From CAYPFY01 sp964410105 (GTDB lineage Bacteria; Bacteroidota; Ignavibacteria; UBA10030; SZUA-254): a DNA stretch of 20,512 bases. Below the pieces are notes generated by a model. It saw only the letters and a program-made list of their open reading frames with translations, was not told the origin of the DNA and made no database searches. This document shows, piece by piece, positions 13,864 through 20,512 of this stretch (position 1 is the first letter of the stretch; each line of letters opens with the position of its first letter). The stretch spans positions 1 through 20,512 of the forward strand of contig CAYPFY010000032.1 of NCBI GenBank assembly GCA_964410105.1. The letters run 5' to 3'. Position numbers and translations under genes: made by a program.

Positions 13864-16655
13864 CGTGAGACCGGTATCGTGACATGAACCTTTGTCCCCT
13901 TGGACGGAGCAGACGTGACCTCATAGGAACCTCCGAGATTTTCCGACCGTTCCCTCATGCTGATCAGCCCGAGGCCCCGTGCCGATCCCTTCTTCGCATG
14001 AACTGAATTTACGTTAAATCCCTTGCCGTTATCCTCGATCGTGAGATGGATAGCCTCGTCGGCGGCCGCCAGCTGGAGCGAGATCCCGGTCGCCATCGCA
14101 TGGCGGGCTGCGTTCGAGAGCGCTTCCTGGGCGATGCGAAAGAGGGCGATCTCCGTGGGAGGGGGGTATCGTTGCGTATCCAGGTTCTTGGCCTGGAATC
14201 TCACTTTGATGCGGTGACTCTTTTCGATTTCACGGCACAGGAGCTGAACGGCTATCGTGAGCCCGAAATCATCGAGCGCCGAGGGATGCAGAGCCGCCGA
14301 GGTCCTCCGGATCTCGTTGATCATCGTATCGATCTGCTTCTTGACGTGCGCGAGCTTCGAGAGAGTTTTACGGTCGCTGACGCTGTCTTCAAAGACCTCG
14401 ATGTTGAGCTTGAGTCCGCTGAGCCGTTGCCCGAAATCATCATGGAGCTCCCTGGCGATCCGCCGCCGTTCCTCCTCCTGCGCGCTTTGGACCGAGGCGC
14501 CGAAGGCACGAAGATCTTCGGTGCGCTGGCGGGTCACCTCTTCCAGTTCATGCTGGAGCCGCTTCTCTTCGGTGATGTCCTGCGAAATGCCGACGAGCGC
14601 GACGGGAGTATTCTGCCTGTCGTAGAGGGCGGTGGTGCTGATCCTGATCGGGAATTCTTCGCCGTTTTTCCTCCTGTTCGTCAGTTCCCCCTGCCAGCCC
14701 CCGGCGAGGGTCGCCCGGATTATTTCCTGGTCCGTCAGTCCCGGACCACGCAGCCGTACTTTGGAGATGCTCTTGCCGATCAACTCCTCCCTTTCGTAAC
14801 CGTAGGACTTCACGAAAGCCGTATTCACGAAAATGATGTTGTTCTCAAGATCGGTGATGCGGACGCTTTCGTTCATGTTGGTAATCGTATGGGCGAGCAT
14901 CCGGATCCGCTCCTCGGCCTGATTTCTCTCTGTGATGTCGTGGATGATGCCGGCAAAAATCCGTTTTCCTTCCTTTATGAATTCCCCGAATGATATTTCC
15001 ACGGGAATCTCCCGCCCGCTTTTGTGGAGGCCGGTGAGTTCGATCCCGTCCCATGAAATATGCTTCTTGCCGGTCGCAACATATCGTTCGATGCCGGCCT
15101 TATGAATCGACCTCAGAAATTCCGGCATAAGCATCGTGAGCTCGCGGCCGAGCATTTCCGCGGTATTATGGCCAAAAATCCTTTCGGCTGCGCTGTTGAT
15201 GGCAAGAATCCTGCTCTGCTCATCGATCATCACGATCGCGTCTACGGCTGTCTCGACCACCGTCCTGTACCGTTCCTCGCTCTCCTTGATCACTTTTTCA
15301 GCCTGCTTCCTCTCGGTGATGTCACGGAATATGCCCAGCAGCAGGGCATCTCCGCGGTCGAGTTCGACGAAGGAGCTCGTCACATCGAGGATGCGTGACT
15401 TTCCGGATGGGAGCCTCAGCTCTTGCTCCACACGAGCTTCGATGCTCCGTTCGGCAAATTTTTTGCGGTACTTCCGAAGCATTTCCGGAGAATCCTCGCC
15501 CGCGGGAACCGTGATCGTCACAGGCTTTCCCATGAGTTGTTCGGAGTTCATGCCGACAATCCGGCAGAACGCCTGATTCACCCCGACGATCTTCCCGTTC
15601 GCATCTGTAAGCCTCATGCCGTCGGCGGAATTTTCCCATATCGAGCGGAAGCGTGTCTCCGATTCGCGGAGAGCCTCCTCGGCACGGACCCGTCGGGTGA
15701 CATCGCGCGCGATCCCCAATAACCCGGTCACCCTTCCCTGATGAGTCTCCGCCGTCGTCAATAGCTCCATGATCAGGTATTCGCCGCTGCTGGCAAGAAC
15801 CCGCCACTGATGTCTGGGAAGATACTCCCCCGAAACAATTCGCTCGAACCGGTCGATGGCCGACGGCACATCGTCAGGGTGGAGCATGGCAACAAAGGGC
15901 CTTCCCTGCCATTCCGAGCGGGGCCACCCCGTAATAGTTTCGAATGCCGGGTTCAGGGAGGTGATGACGCCATCCGGGGACATCGTGAGGATGATATCCT
16001 GCGCAGCCTCGAACAGCCTTCGGTATTGGACGTCCGATTCCCTGCGAGCCTCCTCGGCAATCCTCTGCTCGGTGACGTCCTGCCCAGTGCCGATCATTCT
16101 TAAGGGTTTACCGAGAGAGTCGAGCAGAACTTCCCCCCGCGCATGGATTATGCGGATATCGCCGTCCGGGCGAATGACCCTGTGATCGAGGGAGAAGGGC
16201 ACATGGTGATCGCAGGCGGACTGCACCGCCCGGTGAACCATATCCCTGTCCTCGGGGTGAACCCGGTGAAGGAAACCCTCATAGGTGATGAGGATTTCCT
16301 GAGGCCGGAGGCCGTAGATCCGGTAGAGCTCATCGGACCAGGCCATCACGTTTTCCTTGATAGTCCACTGCCAGCTCCCAAGACGGGCGATCTGCTGAGC
16401 TTCGGCAAGGGCCGAGGTTCGTTCTGCAACCTTCGCTTCAAGCGAAATATTCAGAACGCGAAGCTCGGCAATTTGATTGCGTATCACATCCAGGATGACC
16501 TGGATGCCCGTGTATAGATAGAGGAAATCGTCTTCCTCGTCGGGGATGTCGATATTTTCGGAAAAATCCCCGACCGCGGCCTTCGCGAACAGGTCGGTCA
16601 GGGCGTCGAGTTTCCCATGGACATAGGCCCGGTACTGCTCAAGATCGTCGTGCAT
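13860..16655 (-). CDS. Soluble five-PAS histidine kinase (HisKA_3 type)
   Basis: This 931-aa sensor kinase has no membrane segment. An N-terminal helical linker (1-90) is followed by five PAS/PAC units at about 95-200, 210-320, 330-448, 458-577 and 585-698, most ending in a (R/Q)DIT(E)-like PAC tail. Then come HisKA_3 (about 725-790, phospho-acceptor H738 in RELHDDFG) and an HATPase (EALSNAARHA N-box, IEDNGKGF, GLGLISMRER). It senses a cytoplasmic signal and phosphorylates the NarL-type partner. A longer frame from 16739 overlaps the upstream gene by 85 bases. I choose ATG 16655 because it overlaps the upstream stop as TGATG, the pattern of translational coupling. The ligand or cofactor of the PAS units cannot be read. 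Confidence 0.93.
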   Translation of the reverse strand: MHDDLEQYRAYVHGKLDALTDLFAKAAVGDFSENIDIPDEEDDFLYLYTGIQVILDVIRNQIAELRVLNISLEAKVAERTSALAEAQQIARLGSWQWTIKENVMAWSDELYRIYGLRPQEILITYEGFLHRVHPEDRDMVHRAVQSACDHHVPFSLDHRVIRPDGDIRIIHARGEVLLDSLGKPLRMIGTGQDVTEQRIAEEARRESDVQYRRLFEAAQDIILTMSPDGVITSLNPAFETITGWPRSEWQGRPFVAMLHPDDVPSAIDRFERIVSGEYLPRHQWRVLASSGEYLIMELLTTAETHQGRVTGLLGIARDVTRRVRAEEALRESETRFRSIWENSADGMRLTDANGKIVGVNQAFCRIVGMNSEQLMGKPVTITVPAGEDSPEMLRKYRKKFAERSIEARVEQELRLPSGKSRILDVTSSFVELDRGDALLLGIFRDITERKQAEKVIKESEERYRTVVETAVDAIVMIDEQSRILAINSAAERIFGHNTAEMLGRELTMLMPEFLRSIHKAGIERYVATGKKHISWDGIELTGLHKSGREIPVEISFGEFIKEGKRIFAGIIHDITERNQAEERIRMLAHTITNMNESVRITDLENNIIFVNTAFVKSYGYEREELIGKSISKVRLRGPGLTDQEIIRATLAGGWQGELTNRRKNGEEFPIRISTTALYDRQNTPVALVGISQDITEEKRLQHELEEVTRQRTEDLRAFGASVQSAQEEERRRIARELHDDFGQRLSGLKLNIEVFEDSVSDRKTLSKLAHVKKQIDTMINEIRRTSAALHPSALDDFGLTIAVQLLCREIEKSHRIKVRFQAKNLDTQRYPPPTEIALFRIAQEALSNAARHAMATGISLQLAAADEAIHLTIEDNGKGFNVNSVHAKKGSARGLGLISMRERSENLGGSYEVTSAPSKGTKVHVTIPVSR

Positions 16656-17191
16656 CACTGCCAGCTCATCGTATATTCGCTCTGATTTGCCGACCGGCGG
16701 GCAACGACCGTCCCCTGCAGCCCTGCAAAATTCATCCATTCCTGAAAAAGCCCTTTGAAATGGTCGAGGGGGTATTCGCTGTCGGCAACGGTGACGCGGA
16801 CCGAGGAGGGAGAGAGCTCCTCCGATGTAAACTTCGCCCCATGGAACACGTGCCCCGCAATATTGTGGGACTGCATCATCATGAGCTTGAAGTTTTTCCG
16901 GAAGAGGGAGAAGATGATATGGGCCAGGGGAGTTGAGGAAAAATTCCGGAAATGGAGGCGGCCCGCTTCGAAGTCCTTCGAGGATTCAGGGACGGGCTGC
17001 TCGCTCAGAAGCAGAAGGGCGCAGTCGATGATTCGCACTTCGTCGGCCACGGGCACGTCTTCGGAGTTTTTGAATTTTAATGTTTTTCCAAAAAGCTCCT
17101 CGAGCCTGCTGACGCCCTCGTCGCCGAGTTTCTTGCGGACAGCGCGGATGTGGCTGTTCACAAAAATGCCCTTGATTGTTGTCCCGTTCAT
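16655..17191 (-). CDS. DUF2378-like (TIGR02265-type) protein, putative input partner
   Basis: This 178-aa soluble protein starts with IKGIFVNSHIRAVRKKLGDEGVSRL (quoted in part) and ends with SEYTMSWQ. An opening of the form (I/V)KG-F/L-h...GxxG...L and a closing aromatic-x-W strand recall the DUF2378/TIGR02265 family described mainly from Myxococcales, and more loosely small ligand-binding sensor folds. The match is by eye, so the family name is tentative. It is first in an operon with the kinase (1-base overlap) and regulator. It may bind the signal and deliver it to the kinase. It has a promoter at 17258-17286 and a leader of about 60 nt. Confidence 0.55.
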   Translation of the reverse strand: MNGTTIKGIFVNSHIRAVRKKLGDEGVSRLEELFGKTLKFKNSEDVPVADEVRIIDCALLLLSEQPVPESSKDFEAGRLHFRNFSSTPLAHIIFSLFRKNFKLMMMQSHNIAGHVFHGAKFTSEELSPSSVRVTVADSEYPLDHFKGLFQEWMNFAGLQGTVVARRSANQSEYTMSWQ

Positions 17192-17257
17192 TTTCCGATC
17201 GGAGATCCCAAAAAAGCCGCGACAATTTGTGAAATGACCACCCCCGCGGGCTTTTTG

Positions 17258-17286
17258 AATTTACCACGCGCCCTCTACAAATTCAA
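17258..17286 (-). promoter_or_regulatory. Promoter of the sensor-kinase-regulator operon
   Basis: On the minus strand TTGAAT (17286-17281), a 17-base spacer and TAAATT (17263-17258). The -10 ends 66 bases before ATG 17191. It would transcribe the DUF2378-like, kinase and NarL-type genes together. Confidence 0.5.
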
Positions 17287-17292
17287 CTGATA

Positions 17293-17320
17293 GGCGATTA
17301 CCGGCACAGGCCGGCGATTA
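17293..17320. repeat. Direct repeat GGCGATTA, 20-bp period
   Basis: GGCGATTA occurs at 17293-17300 and 17313-17320, exactly 20 bases apart (two helical turns), with CCGG-N6-CCGG between and overlapping. It lies between the divergent promoters of polA and the kinase operon, so it could be a regulator site for either. Confidence 0.35.
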
Positions 17321-17326
17321 AAAATA

Positions 17327-17355
17327 TTGAGAAGGGGTGAAAAAAACAGTATCTT
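17327..17355 (+). promoter_or_regulatory. polA promoter, implying a very short leader
   Basis: TTGAGA (17327-17332), 17 bases, TATCTT (17350-17355). The -10 ends 10 bases before ATG 17366, so the leader would be about 4 nt. This rules against the in-frame TTG at 17327 as start, since it lies in the -35. Confidence 0.45.
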
Positions 17356-17365
17356 TTTGAGATTC

Positions 17366-20188
17366 ATGGGACGACAGCCACAAAAAAAATCCGGAGGAGA
17401 GACGAGGGAGCGGCTCTTCCTCCTTGACGGGATGGCCCTCGCCTACCGGGCCTATTTTTCGTTCATCTCCCGTCCGCTCGTGAATTCCAAAGGAGAGAAC
17501 ACGAGCGCCATATTCGGGTTCGTGAACACCCTCATTAAAATACTTACCGAGGACAAGCCGGAGCATATAGCGGTTGTTTTCGACACCAAGCAGCCGACAT
17601 TCCGGCACGTCATGTACGGTCCGTATAAGGCAACGCGCGAGAAAATGCCTGAAGATATGGCAGGTCAGCTCGATAAGCTGAAAGAAGTCGTGAGAGCATA
17701 CAATGTACCCTCGATTGAGCTCCCCGGTTATGAAGCCGACGATATCATGGGCACTCTGGCCCGTAAAGCCGAAAAGGAGGGAATCGAGACATACCTTGTC
17801 ACGGGCGACAAGGATTTCATGCAACTCATCTCGCCACTCATAAAGATTTACAGGCCGGGGAAGCGGGGGGATGAGTGGGAGATTCTCGACGAACGCGCCG
17901 TGAAGGAAAAATTCGGCGTCGGACCGGAGCATGTCGTGGATGTTCTTGGACTGATCGGGGATAAATCAGACAATGTCCCGGGCGTCTACGGAGTGGGGGA
18001 GAAGAGCGCCATTCCGCTCGTCCAGCAGTACGGCACCATCGAGAACATCATCCGGAATATCCCCAAAATATCACCGAAGGGGCTGCAGGAGAAACTGAAG
18101 GAGAATACCGAGAATGCAGTTTTGTCGAAAAAGCTCGTCACAATCGACACCGCCGTCCCGGTCGACGAGGATATACACCGCCTGAGCGCGAAGCCTAAGG
18201 ATATCTCAAAGCTGATAAAACTTTTCGGGGAATTGGAATTCCGGACGCTGCTCAGCAAGCTCGGAGATTCTGGTGAAAAGCCCCAGCAAGAAGAGCAAAA
18301 GTCGATCGTCCGGGCGAAGCATGATTACATAACCGTAAAAACTGAGAAGGAGTTGAAAGACCTGGCTGAAATTCTCAGGAAATCCTCGGTCATCGTCTTT
18401 GACACCGAAACTACTTCAACAGATGCAATGTCAGCGGACCTAGTGGGGCTCTCCTTCTCCGTGCGAGCGGGGGAAGCATGGTATGTTCCCGTCAAACCCG
18501 GAATCTCCGGGGGGAACCGGAGGCGCGGCCAGGATGGGCAGAAGGAGGAGTTGCCGTTATCCGCGAAACCCCACACATCGCATGACGACGCGCTCCCTCT
18601 GGACGTGATACGCAAAATTCTGGCCCCACTGTTTGCCGACCCATCGATCAGGAAAGTCGGCCAAAACATCAAATTCGACATGCTTGTGGCGGCTGCCCAC
18701 GGGATGGAAGTGGCCGGTGTACACTTTGACACAATGGTGGGAAATTATGTTTTGCGCGCCGATGGCCAGCACGGCATGGATGCGATGGCCGCAGAGCATC
18801 TGAATTACAGGACGATAACCTATGACGAGCTCACAGGTACAGGCCGCGACCGCAAGGAATTAAGGGAGATCGACGTTGCAAGCATCGCCGAATATTCTGC
18901 TGAGGATGCCGATATAACGTTTCAGCTTTTCGAGTCAGTCAAAGAGAAGCTCCGGCATGAAAAGCTCCTGAGTCTCTGCGAAGAAATCGAGTTTCCGCTC
19001 ATCGAAGTTCTGGCGGATATGGAGAGAACGGGGGTCGCCCTTGATACCGCGTATCTCGCCGATCTCTCGAAAGAAATGGAACGAATGATTGAAAAGCTGA
19101 CTTTCGACATTTGCGGCCTTGCGGGTGAGAGTTTTAACATAAATTCGACTAAGCAGCTCAGCAAAATCCTGTTCGAAAAACTGAAATTGCCCGTTGTGCG
19201 GAAGACAAAAACCGGGTTTTCGACGGACGTAGGCGTTCTGGAATCATTACAGCATGCGCATCCTATAATAGAACAGCTCCTGGACTACCGGCAGCTGCAA
19301 AAATTGAAGTCGACCTATGTCGATGCCCTCCCCGCACTGATCAACCCGGCCACGGGCCGGGTACACACATCGTTCAATCAAACGGTGACTGCGACAGGGA
19401 GGCTTTCAAGCAGTGATCCGAACCTTCAGAACATCCCGATCCGGACCGAGATGGGGCGGAACATAAGGAGAGCTTTTATACCGGGAGAAAAAAAGTCCCT
19501 CATAATGTCTGCCGACTATTCACAGATAGAGCTCAGGATCATGGCCCACATGAGCCGCGACCCGGGGCTCACCGCGGCGTTCCGCGACGGAGAAGATATA
19601 CATGCGACGACCGCAGCGAAAGTATTCGGTGTCGGTCTGCGCGAAGTCTCTGCGGACATGCGTCGAAAGGCAAAAGAGGTCAATTTTGGAATCATGTATG
19701 GAATTGGCCCGTTCGGGCTTGCGACGCGTCTCGACATCTCGCAGGGAGAGGCAAAGGAAATTATAGCCAGATACTTTGAACGTTTCCCTAATGTGAAGCA
19801 GTATATAAATGACACCCTCGCCAGGGCCCGGGAGGATGGGTTTGTAACCACATTGCTCGGACGGAGGCGGTATCTGCCCGACATTTCGAGCAAGAATTTC
19901 AGCTTCCGGGGAAATGCGGAGCGTCAGGCGATCAATATGCCGATCCAGGGAACCGCGGCCGACATGATCAAACTTGCGATGATCAGGGTCCACAAGCGGC
20001 TGAAGAAAGAGGCCATACCGGCAAAAATGACTCTGCAGGTGCACGATGAGCTCGTTTTCGAGGTGCCGAAAAACTCTGAGAAGAGAACGGGGGAGCTTGT
20101 GTCCGAGGAGATGAAGAAGGCGCTGGAACTGGATGTTCCCATCGACGTTGAGGTAGGTGCGGGGAAGAATTGGCTCGAGGCGCACTGA
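17366..20188 (+). CDS. polA: DNA polymerase I
   Basis: This 940-aa polymerase is complete, with all three activities. The 5' nuclease (about 15-300) has YEADDIMG, VTGDKDFMQL and GDKSDNVPGV. The 3'-5' proofreading domain (about 320-535) keeps the DxE pair D346/E348, N434/D438 and Y510/D514, so it should be active, unlike many bacterial PolA. The polymerase domain has motif A (ADYSQIELR, D717), the O helix R766-K770-F774-Y778 and motif C (VHDELVFEV, H893-D894-E895). F774 predicts discrimination against dideoxynucleotides. A polar insert of roughly 20-30 residues (about 379-410) sits in the proofreading domain. I prefer ATG 17366 to the longer TTG frame. It fills gaps in repair and lagging-strand synthesis. 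Confidence 0.97.
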   Translation: MGRQPQKKSGGETRERLFLLDGMALAYRAYFSFISRPLVNSKGENTSAIFGFVNTLIKILTEDKPEHIAVVFDTKQPTFRHVMYGPYKATREKMPEDMAGQLDKLKEVVRAYNVPSIELPGYEADDIMGTLARKAEKEGIETYLVTGDKDFMQLISPLIKIYRPGKRGDEWEILDERAVKEKFGVGPEHVVDVLGLIGDKSDNVPGVYGVGEKSAIPLVQQYGTIENIIRNIPKISPKGLQEKLKENTENAVLSKKLVTIDTAVPVDEDIHRLSAKPKDISKLIKLFGELEFRTLLSKLGDSGEKPQQEEQKSIVRAKHDYITVKTEKELKDLAEILRKSSVIVFDTETTSTDAMSADLVGLSFSVRAGEAWYVPVKPGISGGNRRRGQDGQKEELPLSAKPHTSHDDALPLDVIRKILAPLFADPSIRKVGQNIKFDMLVAAAHGMEVAGVHFDTMVGNYVLRADGQHGMDAMAAEHLNYRTITYDELTGTGRDRKELREIDVASIAEYSAEDADITFQLFESVKEKLRHEKLLSLCEEIEFPLIEVLADMERTGVALDTAYLADLSKEMERMIEKLTFDICGLAGESFNINSTKQLSKILFEKLKLPVVRKTKTGFSTDVGVLESLQHAHPIIEQLLDYRQLQKLKSTYVDALPALINPATGRVHTSFNQTVTATGRLSSSDPNLQNIPIRTEMGRNIRRAFIPGEKKSLIMSADYSQIELRIMAHMSRDPGLTAAFRDGEDIHATTAAKVFGVGLREVSADMRRKAKEVNFGIMYGIGPFGLATRLDISQGEAKEIIARYFERFPNVKQYINDTLARAREDGFVTTLLGRRRYLPDISSKNFSFRGNAERQAINMPIQGTAADMIKLAMIRVHKRLKKEAIPAKMTLQVHDELVFEVPKNSEKRTGELVSEEMKKALELDVPIDVEVGAGKNWLEAH

Positions 20189-20221
20189 CTGCGGTTCGTT
20201 CTTAAGCCGTTAGACTCCCGA

Positions 20222-20246
20222 CTTTCGCCAATCTTTGCGGCGGAAG
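20222..20246 (+). terminator. Weak hairpin after polA
   Basis: CTTTCGCC pairs with GGCGGAAG (8 pairs, one G-U) over a 9-base loop, 33 bases after the polA stop. No T-run follows at once, so termination is uncertain. Confidence 0.3.
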
Positions 20247-20259
20247 CCACCTGCTCTTA

Positions 20260-20288
20260 TTGACATTCCGTACTAAATTTCGTACCAT
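20260..20288 (+). promoter_or_regulatory. Promoter of the right-edge exported-protein gene
   Basis: TTGACA (20260-20265), 17 bases, TACCAT (20283-20288). GTAC occurs at 20270-20273 and 20282-20285 inside the spacer and -10, as in an operator. The leader would be about 150 nt and contains a GGAGCG-N8-CGCTCC hairpin (20327-20346). Confidence 0.5.
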
Positions 20289-20444
20289 GCGTCGAAGCAC
20301 CGCGAGGTAAAGTTACTTAAGCGAGCGGAGCGCTCCCGGGCGCTCCAATGTAGCTCTTCCGCATATCGGGTGCCGTCCTCTTTCCCTCATGTCTAGAGTC
20401 CGGAATCGAAGAAAAAAATGATTTCCCGGCGTCCAGGAGGTTTC

Positions 20445-20512
20445 ATGAAATCTAGAATACTTGTTCCCCTCGTGCTGCTCACGATGGCGGTAGTTTCGCT
20501 CGGCGTCGCAGG
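20445..20512 (+). CDS. Exported protein, N-terminal fragment (runs off right edge)
   Basis: Only 22 full codons are seen from ATG 20445, with AGGAGG 4 bases upstream. The start MKSRIL is followed by the same LVPLVLLTMAVVSLGVAG signal segment (overlapping by LV) as the gene at the left edge. From 20458 to the edge the DNA is identical to the complement of 1-55, including synonymous positions. It is a paralogue or a copied leader; function is not visible. Confidence 0.7.
   Translation, partial: MKSRILVPLVLLTMAVVSLGVA

Noticed and set aside
14046..14993. 315-codon open frame (+) opposite the kinase
   Set aside because: It is the antisense shadow of the PAS/kinase codons in GC-rich DNA; no start signal or independent domain.
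19520..20185. 221-codon open frame (-) opposite polA
   Set aside because: It is antisense to the conserved polymerase motifs, with no upstream signals.

Overview
The window reads as ordinary bacterial chromosome from the Bacteroidota/FCB side of the tree, most like Ignavibacteria and relatives. The best evidence is the 686-aa secreted protein at 6858-8918 (-). It ends in a type IX secretion (T9SS) sorting domain of the NFPNPFNP...YSIP...G(M/I)YYYRL type, which is confined to that group. Two TMTC-like membrane glycosyltransferases with long TPR tails and a many-PAS soluble histidine kinase fit the same background. Promoters look sigma70-like with 17-bp spacers. The first and last 55 bases are an exact inverted repeat, so the window is probably a complete assembly contig that stops at a repeat on both sides.

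Left part (1-4999): a truncated gene for an exported protein at the left edge (-), about 720 bp without a convincing gene but with a good promoter and a possible attenuator, tRNA-Asp(GTC), a TMTC-like glycosyltransferase with 9 TPRs (-), a DUF72/YecE-like gene (+) with a promoter that implies a nearly leaderless mRNA, and a convergent SRAP (YedK/HMCES) gene for abasic-site DNA crosslinking (-).

Middle (5000-9589): on the minus strand, tRNA-Ser(TGA) is followed by a 402-aa protein whose second part I read as a GvpL/GvpF-type gas-vesicle fold, with no other gas-vesicle gene in view. A coding-looking 70-codon stretch continues in frame after its stop. Next come a rho-independent terminator, the T9SS-exported beta-propeller protein, and a degenerate receiver-only response regulator just upstream of it. 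A shared upstream region then separates this pair from a second TMTC-like glycosyltransferase (11 TPRs, +).

Right part (12086-20512): a signalling block on the minus strand. A 178-aa DUF2378-like protein, a 931-aa soluble five-PAS HisKA_3 histidine kinase and a NarL/FixJ regulator overlap by 1 and 4 bases and form one translationally coupled operon. Two receiver-only regulators follow. One of them shares a spaced upstream motif with the degenerate receiver 4 kb away. DNA polymerase I (polA, +) is divergent from this block. The window ends in a promoter, a leader and the start of another exported protein whose 5' coding sequence equals that at the left edge.

Together the middle and right parts look like one sensory and cell-surface locus: a kinase, four response regulators, an exported protein and a membrane glycosyltransferase, set beside unrelated DNA maintenance genes (SRAP, polA). 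All functions are read from sequence pattern alone; no database search was possible.
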